64,000 nt of DNA from Moorena sp. SIO3I8. Lineage in GTDB: Bacteria > Cyanobacteriota > Cyanobacteriia > Cyanobacteriales > Coleofasciculaceae. Position numbers and translations under genes: made by a program. Shown in pieces: positions 1 through 9,700 of the stretch (positions are counted from its first letter, which is position 1; each line of letters begins with the position of its first letter). The notes under the pieces were generated by a model. It ran no database searches. It was not told the origin of the DNA and saw only the letters and a program-made list of their open reading frames with translations. The DNA lies in NCBI RefSeq assembly GCF_010692325.1, contig NZ_JAAHHW010000007.1, positions 28,704-92,703 on the forward strand, written 5' to 3'.

Positions 1-3000
1 TCGCTTCGTAACTCTATTGCGGCTCAGGCCAAGCGGTATCTTCCCCAAAGCCCCAAAGAATGGTTGAAACTGATAGGCCAGGTAGATCGGCGGATTCAGT
101 ATCCTTTAGATCTTTTCTTGCGGGTACAAGTCAAAGGTATATCCGAGTTCTTCAAAGATCTTGAAAAGCTTATCGGCAAAGGACTTGACAATATACAGAA
201 AAGGGGGGCTAGCTTACCAATTTTTGGAGATGTTGCGGCAAGAGCGGCCAGTGGTTTGAAGCTACTCAACTCAGCTTTAGTGGGGACTGCGATCGCGGGG
301 TTAGCTTTTGCTTCAATGATTGGAGCGATCGCGGGATTATCTGCGTTGTCTGCTCAATTAGCTTTGGTTGTTCAACAATTTGAGTCATTAAGATCACAAT
401 TTGTCTTGACGGTTAACCAGGGGGAAAAAGCATCTAGAACGTTTGACCGAATGAGTAAAGCCATCACTGCCGCCAGAGTGGATCTAGCGACGGGCTTGGA
501 AGGCTCAAGACAACTATTTGGTAATCTGCAAGGAACATTTGACCCTGTTTTTGCCGAGCGCTTAGCCAGGACAGCAGCAGAAACTGCACGAGTTTACTCG
601 TCAACGCCAGTTCAAACACAACAGATATATGCTGCATTTGACCGTCTGACTCGGGATACTGTCGTTACTCTTGACACAATCCGACAGTTAAACAACGTCG
701 CCCCTGGAACCTTTGAGATTATGGCTACTTCGGTGGGTATGACTACCCATGAACTAGAGCGCGCGGCCAGAGCCGGGACACTTTTGATTGATGATTTCTT
801 GCCACGGTTTCAGCAAGGCTTAGACTCTGTCAATCAAACCAGAATGGGTGATGCCCTTGACACCATGGCAGCAGCCACGGATAGGTACAACAATGCATTA
901 ATTAATCTTCAGTTGTCTGTGGGTAACACCATGAAGCCTCTTGAGAAGATTAGGCTTAATGCTTTGTCTGCGGGTCTTGAAGCTGCGGCTAAGGGTGGTG
1001 AACTATTTGGGAAATGGATTGGAGGAGCCGCTGGGGTAGCAATACTTAAATTCATTGGTCGATTAAAAAACGTGGGGGTGGCTTTTGCTCCTCTGATTGC
1101 CCGTTTTCCGATATTGCAGACTGCGATCGCTGGGGTGGCTTCTGCTGCTGCTGCCGCTGGAGTTGCACTGATCAAGCTAGCCCCAATTTTCATCAAAATG
1201 TTCAAAGAAATCCTGTTTTTCCAGCTAGCTTTTGACATGGTTATAACTACCATCCCAAAGCTTTTTAAGGATGCAGGGGGAGAAATGTCTAAGTGGGCGA
1301 CCCAAAGTATCTCTAACTTGGAAAAATACAGGCAGGCTCTCAGTAAAGCATCTGAAGGTAATAAAGATTTCATATCTTCTCTGCCTAAAGCAGATAGGGA
1401 TGTTCAAGGTGAAAGTGCCCTTGAAGGAACATTACTAGGTACCATATTTGGTAGGAAAAATGTTAGGAGGGCAGAGCAATTTATTCAGCGATCGCTTGGC
1501 CTCAGAACGTTTGCCCAAAAACAACAAGACGATTCCCTCATGGCTGCTCGACGCTTACAACAATCTGGTGGGGAGCTGGTTCAAGGTGTTTTAGACATGA
1601 GAACTGTCAACGGAACAAGGGGGTTATTGAAAGACTTTACTGAGATAGAAAAGAAGATTGAGCAAATTCAAATTAAAAGGCGAGGTCTGATTGCAATCGA
1701 TCCTAACGACACAATTGGGATAAAAGAGTTGAGAATACAAGAAGCTCAACTACAAAGACAAAAAGAAAAACTAGGAGAGCCAATAATTCAATTGCAGACG
1801 AGCTTGTCTGCTCAGATTAAGCTTTATACGGATGCTCTGGCTGAATACGATCGCAAAGCAAATTTAGGAGAAATAACCCAAGAAAATTATTTGAGAATAA
1901 CTGAAGAACTTAGAGGCAGTTTACTGGAAGCTGAAAAAGCTCAAAAGTTCCTCAATTCTCAAATCCGGAATTCTGTTAGCAGCTTAGCTAATTTGCATCG
2001 TCGATTCAGCTTACTCAACGCAGAATTAGCAGATCAAGGCACATTGCTAGAACAAAGAAATAGGAGGGAATTGGCAGCGATCGCACAACTTGAATCTCGG
2101 GGGTTTTTGACTCCAGGACAAGCCAATACCGCTAGGCAGGTCAAGGAACAGGAATTGTTGCGCGATCGCATTAAGGAAAATCAACGAGCAGTCATAGAAC
2201 TTAGAGAATCCCTTGCGATCGCTGGCTCTAACGATATATTGAAAGCCTGGCAAATAGACATAGATACCACAGGAATTGAACAGTTTGCTAATCTGGCAGC
2301 CAGAGCAGAAGAGCGTGGTAATGTACTAGAAAAAGAAGTTTTTAGTCAGTACCGAAGAATCAAAGAGATAGAGCTTGAGACGTCAGGTTTGGAGGTTGAG
2401 TTATTAAATCGACAAGCAGAAGCTCAACAGTCGATTGTAGCTTTAAATAAACAAATCGCTGATTATTACAAGTCAATTGAACGACAAGCAGAAGAAATTG
2501 AGTTGGAAGCTACCAGGGCGATCGCGCAAATTGAGTTTCAAACAGAAGCCAACAAACTGAAAACTGCACTGCTCGGGGTTGGTGATAACATAATTTCACA
2601 GTTTGTTGAATCCATGATAGATGCAGCCAAGAAGACTGCTGATATATCAACCACTGCTTTAGATGCGCAGCAAAAACTTCTAGCAAACCGATTCCGTCTC
2701 CAAGATTCCAGATTTGCAGCAGGAGAGCTTCAGCGCCAGCTCCCTGGAGAGTTTTCTGGTAACCAACGGACAGCACAGAAACAAAGGCAAAAGCAACACA
2801 GACCAGCCATAAAGACGGGACCATTCAGAATAGTTGAGTCTGTAGGTGGTCGAATTCAGAATGTTGAGACATTCGAGGATATTGAAAAGCACCATCCTTC
2901 TTCTGGTAGAGAGCCTGGCCGAACTTATCGGGTGATAAATGGTGAACTCGAAGAAATCAGAAAACTGGCTAACAACGTAGTTCTAATCAAAAAAGATTTT

Positions 3001-6000
3001 GTACTGACTCAAAAAGGCAATCAAGCTGTTCAAATACCTGCTTTTGCCACAGGGTTTGTCAAACGGTTGAATGATAAAACAAATGCCGTCAGGATTTATG
3101 AAGATAGGGAAATGACCAGGCTGCTGGGGCAATCTTTGCACATGGTTAACGTCCCGGTACAAACCGGGGATTTTGTCCGATATGGTCAACCAATCGGTAC
3201 CCAAGGAGGAGCTGGAGGGTATCCAGTCCATGCCCATATTGAACTGGAGCACGATAGGTTTGTACGGTACATCCAAGACTTGAGAGATGGGATCTTTGAG
3301 GAATATGAGAATCAAAGTTCAAGCAATGCCCCTCCGGTTCCCGAGGCTACAATTAGGAGTCAGGTAAGACGCACAAGTTCAATTCCTGCCGGTGCTCAGC
3401 AATATGCCCAGTATTTAAACAATCCCAATGTCAGAGCTGCACTGGATACCATCGCTCGGGCTGAGGGCGCTAATTACAACACAATATTCGGCGGGGGGAC
3501 AATATCAAGCCTGGCGGAACACCCCAATCGAAGAATTAGGGCTAACGGTTTAACATCATCAGCTGCCGGTCGTTACCAATTCTTAGATTTTACCTGGTTT
3601 GGTCGCAACGGCAGACCAGGTTTAAAGCAACAACTAGGACTGACTGATTTTAGCCCCCAAAGTCAGGATTTAGCGGCGATCGCCCTATTAGACCGTCGGG
3701 GGATTTTAGATGAAATAGTCTCAGGGAAAATAGAAGCAGCTTTCACTCAACTAGGCAGGGAGTGGGCATCCTTTGAGGGGAATCCATATGGTCAGGGAAC
3801 TCGGCAGGGCAGAAGGAGCAGTGCAATTCCGTTTTTTAGACAACGGCAGGCATTCTATAATCAACAAGGGCAGCCCAGAGGGAATAGTTCACGACCACTA
3901 CCAGGGAATATTTTCCAGCAAGTACCAACACCTGCTGATTTAGTACGAGGCCAGCAACTGTCACGCCAAAATATCCAAAGACAGAATGAAATAGCATTGC
4001 GGCAGGCTGAAGCTCAAGCTGAAACGTTCAGGCTTGAAGGCATAGCCCAAAGGGAGAGAGCCTTTAGGACTCTGCAAGAAGCTCTTAGGGCTTCTGGGGT
4101 AAGGACTACAAGCCTAACTGAACAAGTCACAACCACTAATCTTGAAACAGGGTCACCATCCACTCCATTAAAGGAACAGCAGCAACGACTCAATTCTTTA
4201 ACTCAGCAGTACAACAGCCTAATCAGGGATCTAGAAGACCAGAAACGGGAACTAGACGCCCGGATCTTATCGGGCATTACTGCACTGGGAGAAGACAGTT
4301 CATTGCTTGATACGGCTACCAGAAATCAAATTAGTCAAGCAGTATCTCAATCAAGGACTGAATTGGCAAGCATCGAGGCTGCGATCGCTCAAGCAGCCAA
4401 AGGTCGAGAGGATGCCATTGCTTTTGCTAAGCGAACATTTGAACTAGAGGAACAGCAGCGGCAGGCACTAGCTGAACGTAGCTTAAGGCAGAAGCAAATT
4501 CAGGAGTTACAGTCTCAACTGGAATTAGCTAGAACACAGACAGCAGTTAGGCCAGGGGACTTTTCATTGGGGAATCCCGTAGAACTCCAAGCTACCATTG
4601 ATGGGCTAACCAGACAGTTGCAAATTGAAGAGGAAATTTACTCTATCAGGAATCAAGAAAGGATAGGGGAAAAGCCATCTGCGATCGCTAACCAAGAAAT
4701 ACAGGCTCTGCAAAGGAACTTAGAGCTACAAAAGCAGCTATCTAACATAGTCAAGTCTCGTGGCCTTGCTGAACAGCAAATAGCTATTCAACGATATGAC
4801 CTTGATAATGTATCTCGAATGGCAGAGCTAACCTCTGAGATTACTGATGCCTTGATAACTCAATCAACCTACGGAAGGGGTGGAATTGACCCATTAGCTG
4901 CACGGTTTGAGCAGCAAACCAAGGATGCAAACTTACAATTACGAAGGCAGTTACTTGATGTTAAAGAATTAGGTGTTTCTGCTGGCATAAGTGCAGAACA
5001 AGTATCTCAGCTAGAAAGTAACTACCGTCGGCTGAATAACATTACTCTTGAAAATATCAGGTTAGAGCAACAACGAGCGGTTGAGGAGCGGCAACGAGCG
5101 ATCGCTGACCGGGTTTCATCATCGGAAGTTAACCTGCTTCAGTCGAGATCTCAACTATTTTCCACATTGGGATTAGACCGTCAGGCCAGAGGTATTGACA
5201 AACAAATCGCGATCGCTAATCAGGCTAACACCTTCCAACAGCAATCATTGGAATTAGAGCGTTTCATCCAGCAAAACCAAGTGGCTGCTACTACTGCTGC
5301 TACTCTTCGGGAGAATCTGCAATCAATAAATACCATCAACCTAGAAAACATTCACCATCAGTTTTCCCCATTGACTGAGATTTTGACCTCCACCCAAGGA
5401 ACATTTCAGACCTTTTTCTCGGACATAATTAGCGGCTCTAAGTCTGTTGGTGAGGCATTTCAAGGGTTAGTTGATGGGATAATCTCTAATTTGGCAAATA
5501 TAGCAGCCCAATGGCTAACCAATGAGCTGTTTGGTAGCTTGTTTGGTATCCCAGGGGCAGGAATAGGGGCTACTGGAGGATTTGGTGCTACAGGAGGGTT
5601 TCTGTCTACTTTGTTTGGGTTTTCCGAAGGTGGGATAGTTGGTATTCATGGACGACCAGCTAATAGCTTACGTCATGCGATCGCCCGAGAAGGGGCTGGT
5701 GCTCAAGTTATTGTGGCTAAGCGTGGTGAGCTGATTTTGCCCAACGAAGCTACAAAAGAGTTCTATCAACTGGGGTTAGACCGTGTGCTTAACTTCAGCA
5801 AAGGCGGTATCGTAGGAGGAAAAATGCCGATTGCTGGCATTAAAACCACTGGGGGAACTACCATCAATGTCTCAAGTCCCATAACGGTTAACTCTGGTAG
5901 CTCTAGCGAGGTTGATACCGCTCAATTCAAAGCATTGCACGAGGCAATGACCCGACGGTTAATCCAAGACGAGATGAAGCCCGGTGGCAGCTTAAATAGT

Positions 6001-6018
6001 AAGAGACGTAGACGTTGA
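1..6018 (+). CDS. Phage tail tape measure protein with M23-like and lysozyme-like domains, 5' end outside window
   Basis: This protein would set tail length and help cross the cell wall during DNA injection. The frame is open from base 1; the first possible start inside the window is a TTG at 64, but codons before it are also open, so the true start probably lies to the left. Numbering from that TTG (1,984 aa): a tape-measure N-terminal domain spans about residues 115-310, with hydrophobic stretches near 70-105 and 330-400. Long Gln/Glu/Arg-rich coiled coils follow. An M23/LytM-like segment lies near 980-1065, ending in HAHIELE (an HxH metal motif). A lysozyme-like segment lies near 1113-1256 (SSAAGRYQFLDFTWFG). 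The C-terminus is Gly-rich and hydrophobic. Multi-domain tape measure proteins of this kind are known in tailed phages. The gene is followed tail-to-tail by a caspase-like gene rather than further tail genes, so the prophage is probably incomplete. Confidence 0.9.
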   Translation, partial: SLRNSIAAQAKRYLPQSPKEWLKLIGQVDRRIQYPLDLFLRVQVKGISEFFKDLEKLIGKGLDNIQKRGASLPIFGDVAARAASGLKLLNSALVGTAIAGLAFASMIGAIAGLSALSAQLALVVQQFESLRSQFVLTVNQGEKASRTFDRMSKAITAARVDLATGLEGSRQLFGNLQGTFDPVFAERLARTAAETARVYSSTPVQTQQIYAAFDRLTRDTVVTLDTIRQLNNVAPGTFEIMATSVGMTTHELERAARAGTLLIDDFLPRFQQGLDSVNQTRMGDALDTMAAATDRYNNALINLQLSVGNTMKPLEKIRLNALSAGLEAAAKGGELFGKWIGGAAGVAILKFIGRLKNVGVAFAPLIARFPILQTAIAGVASAAAAAGVALIKLAPIFIKMFKEILFFQLAFDMVITTIPKLFKDAGGEMSKWATQSISNLEKYRQALSKASEGNKDFISSLPKADRDVQGESALEGTLLGTIFGRKNVRRAEQFIQRSLGLRTFAQKQQDDSLMAARRLQQSGGELVQGVLDMRTVNGTRGLLKDFTEIEKKIEQIQIKRRGLIAIDPNDTIGIKELRIQEAQLQRQKEKLGEPIIQLQTSLSAQIKLYTDALAEYDRKANLGEITQENYLRITEELRGSLLEAEKAQKFLNSQIRNSVSSLANLHRRFSLLNAELADQGTLLEQRNRRELAAIAQLESRGFLTPGQANTARQVKEQELLRDRIKENQRAVIELRESLAIAGSNDILKAWQIDIDTTGIEQFANLAARAEERGNVLEKEVFSQYRRIKEIELETSGLEVELLNRQAEAQQSIVALNKQIADYYKSIERQAEEIELEATRAIAQIEFQTEANKLKTALLGVGDNIISQFVESMIDAAKKTADISTTALDAQQKLLANRFRLQDSRFAAGELQRQLPGEFSGNQRTAQKQRQKQHRPAIKTGPFRIVESVGGRIQNVETFEDIEKHHPSSGREPGRTYRVINGELEEIRKLANNVVLIKKDFVLTQKGNQAVQIPAFATGFVKRLNDKTNAVRIYEDREMTRLLGQSLHMVNVPVQTGDFVRYGQPIGTQGGAGGYPVHAHIELEHDRFVRYIQDLRDGIFEEYENQSSSNAPPVPEATIRSQVRRTSSIPAGAQQYAQYLNNPNVRAALDTIARAEGANYNTIFGGGTISSLAEHPNRRIRANGLTSSAAGRYQFLDFTWFGRNGRPGLKQQLGLTDFSPQSQDLAAIALLDRRGILDEIVSGKIEAAFTQLGREWASFEGNPYGQGTRQGRRSSAIPFFRQRQAFYNQQGQPRGNSSRPLPGNIFQQVPTPADLVRGQQLSRQNIQRQNEIALRQAEAQAETFRLEGIAQRERAFRTLQEALRASGVRTTSLTEQVTTTNLETGSPSTPLKEQQQRLNSLTQQYNSLIRDLEDQKRELDARILSGITALGEDSSLLDTATRNQISQAVSQSRTELASIEAAIAQAAKGREDAIAFAKRTFELEEQQRQALAERSLRQKQIQELQSQLELARTQTAVRPGDFSLGNPVELQATIDGLTRQLQIEEEIYSIRNQERIGEKPSAIANQEIQALQRNLELQKQLSNIVKSRGLAEQQIAIQRYDLDNVSRMAELTSEITDALITQSTYGRGGIDPLAARFEQQTKDANLQLRRQLLDVKELGVSAGISAEQVSQLESNYRRLNNITLENIRLEQQRAVEERQRAIADRVSSSEVNLLQSRSQLFSTLGLDRQARGIDKQIAIANQANTFQQQSLELERFIQQNQVAATTAATLRENLQSINTINLENIHHQFSPLTEILTSTQGTFQTFFSDIISGSKSVGEAFQGLVDGIISNLANIAAQWLTNELFGSLFGIPGAGIGATGGFGATGGFLSTLFGFSEGGIVGIHGRPANSLRHAIAREGAGAQVIVAKRGELILPNEATKEFYQLGLDRVLNFSKGGIVGGKMPIAGIKTTGGTTINVSSPITVNSGSSSEVDTAQFKALHEAMTRRLIQDEMKPGGSLNSKRRRR

Positions 6019-6078
6019 CCAACTGTAGACAATCGCAGTAGTCATCAGCTCACGACAATTATGACTGATCTTAATTTA

Positions 6079-6735
6079 TTATTGCCATTTTGGGGCGAAC
6101 TGTAGCGGCACTTTTTTAGGATCTTTATCTATTTCCTTTGTATGTGGATTGAGGTCGATGTCAGGATTGAGTTTTTGCGCTTCTTGATAGGCAGAAATAG
6201 CCTCCTTTATTTCCCCGTTTTTTGCTAGCAGCATGCCCAGTTTTACCTTCCATTGTGCAACTAACTGTTGCGCTACTTTTTTAGGGTCTTTGTCTATTTC
6301 CTTTGTATCTGGGTCAAGGTCGATATCAGGATAGAGTTTTTGCGCTTCTTGATAGACAGAAATAGCCTCCTCTATTTTCCCCTTTCTTGCTAGCCACCTA
6401 CCCAGTTTTACCTTCCATTGTGCAGCTAACAAGTGCGCTACTATTTTAGGGTCTTTGTCTATTTCCTTTGTATATGGGTTGAGGTCGATGTCAGGATAGA
6501 GTTTTTGCGCTTCTTGATAGACAGAAATAGCCTTCTGTATTTTCCCCTCTATTACTAGCCACCTACCCTGATTCACCTTTTCTTGTGCGGCTAACTGTAG
6601 CGCCACTTTTTTGGGGTCTTTATCTATTTTCCTTGTCTCTGGGTTGAGGTCGATGTCAGGATTGAGTTTTTGTGCTTTTTTAAATTTTTTAACAGCAGCC
6701 TTGACATTTGGCTCTTTTTGTAAAACAAAAGCTCT
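6079..6735 (-). repeat. Four 168-bp TPR-like repeats at the 3' end of the caspase-STAND gene
   Basis: A 56-residue unit recurs four times with a 168-bp period: a helix pair (KVxxGRxLAxxGKIxxAIS), then VYQEAQKLxPDIDLNP, then KEIDKDPKKVA. The helix pairs resemble TPR motifs, and the PDIDLNP linkers make them unusually spaced. The copies are very similar, as in the WD40 array of the same gene. Confidence 0.8.
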
Positions 6736-9700
6736 ACCAAGTCTTACCAGAAACTCTGCTTTCGCTTTATCTTCCCAATCGGCATACTTGAGACAAGCTT
6801 CTCCTGCTTTATTGTCTTGATTATTTTGAGGTGCAACGAGGTGAGGATGAAATTGTAGCTTATCACATCCCTCTTTTAACCAATCTTTCCAATTTCCACC
6901 CCGCCACAACCGCACTGTTTTGTCCCTACTGCCACTGAAAATCTGTTTGCCATTTGGACTAAAAGCAATCACATAGACAGCACTTGTATGACCTTCTAAT
7001 GTATGGAGAGGTTGACCGGTTTCTGTGTCCCACAAACGTAAGGTGTGGTCATCACTGGCACTGATAATCTGTTTGCCATCTGGACTAAAAGCGATCGCAT
7101 TGACAGAACTAGTATGACCTTTTAGTGGATGAATTAGTTGACCGGAATCTGTGTTCCACAAACGTAAAGTGTGGTCATCACTGGCACTGATAATCTGTTT
7201 GCCATCTGGACTAAAAGCGATCGCATTGACAGACAATATATGACCATATAATGTATGGATTAGTTGACCGGAATCTGTGTCCCACAAACGTAAGGTGTGG
7301 TCATCACTGGCACTGATAATCTGTTTACCATCTGGACTAAAAGCGATATCAGTGACAAAACTGGTATTACCTTCCAAGGTATGGAGAGGTTGACCGGTTT
7401 CTGTGTCCCATAACCGCACTGTGTTGTCCCAACTGCCACTGAGAATCTGTTTGCCATCTGGACTAAAAGTGATCGCATTGACATAACTAGTATGACCTTC
7501 TAGTTGATGGATTAGTTGACCGGAATCTGTGTTCCACAAACGTAAGGTGTTGTCCCAACTGCCACTGAGAATCTGTTTGCCATCTGGACTAAAAGCGATC
7601 ACATTGAACCTACCTGTATGACCTTCTAGTGGATGGATTAGTTGACCGGAATCTGTGTCCCACAACCGCACTGTTGTTTCCCAACTGGCACTACTGAGAA
7701 TCTGTTTGCCATCTGGACTAAAAGCGATCGCATTGACAGACAATATATGACCATATAATGTATGGATTAGTTGACCGGAATCTGTATCCCACAACCGCAC
7801 TTTTCTGTCACTACTGGCACTGCTGAGAATCTGTTTGCCATCTGGACTAAAAGCGATATCCTTAACCGTACTTGTATGACCATATAATGTATGGATTAGT
7901 TGACCGGAATCTGTATCCCACAACCGCACAGTGCTGTCTAAACTGCCACTGAGAATCTGTTTGCCATCTGGACTAAAAGCGATATCAGTGACAGGATATG
8001 TATGACCATATAATGTATGGATTAGTTGACCGGTTTCTGTGTCCCACAAACGCACTGTTCTGTCCCAACTGGCACTGATAATCTGTTTGCCATCTGGGCT
8101 AAAAGCGATATTATAGACCTTGTCTGTATGACCATATAATGTATGGATTAGTTGGCGGGATTCTGTGTCCCACAACTGCACTGTGTTGTCTAAACTGCCA
8201 CTGAGAATCTGTTTGCTATCTGGACTAAAAGTGATCTCAGTGACAAAACTAGTATGATCTTTTAGTGGATGGATTAGTTGACCGGAATCTGTGTCCCACA
8301 ACCGCACTGTGTCGTCACTGCCACTGAGAATCTGTTGGCCATCTGGACTAAAAGCGATCTCAGTGACATCATCTGTATGACCTTCTAATGTATGGATTAG
8401 TTGACCGGTTTCTGTGTCCCACAACCGCACAGTGTTGTCTCTACTGCCACTGAGAATCTGTTTGCCATCTGGACTAAAAGCGATCTCAGTGACATCATCT
8501 GTATGACCTTTTAGTGGATGGATTAGTTGACCGGAATCTGTGTCCCACAACCGCACTGTGCTGTCTCTACTGCCACTGAGAATCTGTTTGCCATCTGGAC
8601 TAAAAGCGATCTCAGTGACATCATCTGTATGACCTTCTAATGTATGGATTAGTTGACCGGAATCTGTGTCCCACAACCGCACTGTGTTGTCTCTACTGCC
8701 ACTGAGAATCTGTTTGCCATCTGGGCTAAAAGCGATCTCGGTGACATCATCTGTATGACCATATAATGTATGGATTAGTTGACCGGTTTCTGTGTCCCAC
8801 AAACGCACTGTTTTGTCCCTACTGCCACTGAGAATCTGTTTGCCATCTGGACTAAAAGCGATCTCGGTGACAGGACGTGTATGACCTTGTAAAATATTCC
8901 TTTCTTGAACCTTATCTAAGGCTGCCAATAAGCTAGAATGAACTTCATTGATCACCTTTGGTTGTAAGGATTTTTTGTAATCTTGAATTTTAGCGGTTGA
9001 TTCAATAGCTTGGAGCAATTCTTTTGGAGTAGGTTTTACTGATAGATAATACTTGATCTTGGCAGCTTTTGCGAGTAAGTCTGAGTTAATTGCCTGTTTA
9101 AGAAATTCTAAACCAAAAATAGCGGCAATAATTGCGACTATGATAACTAATCTCAACCCAATCCTAAGTTGCTTCTGATTTTTATCTGCTAATTGACGAG
9201 CCTTTACCTCTGCTTGACGTTTGGCTTCAGACTCCTCTAGTAGTTTCTGTTGACGTTGTTTTTCTTGGTCAAGTATGCGCTCGCGGACTTTTTGACTAAC
9301 CTTAATAAGTTCTTGTGCATCACTATTAAGCTGACCCTGGTAAAGATGTTTAGCGAGATAATCCTCAGCCTTAATTAATTTGGCTCCCTGTAGTAAAAAA
9401 GCAATTTCTTCTGGCTTACCTTCCCTTTTCCACTCTTCAGCCGCCGCTTCAATCTTACGGGCTATTCTCATCCCATCCCGATTTTCACTTATCCAACTCC
9501 GCAACAGATTCCAATGACGAATCAAAGCTTCATGGGCAACATCCACTACTGCTACTCTCTTTACTCCTCCTCCTTTACCTACCATTTCAGTGGTAACAAC
9601 TAGCTTTTCATCAGCCAATTTCTGAACTACCGTATCAATCAGTTCTTCGTTATAGCGCTGATTCACTAAATTCGCCTTCAATACTCGTCTGCGGGTATCT

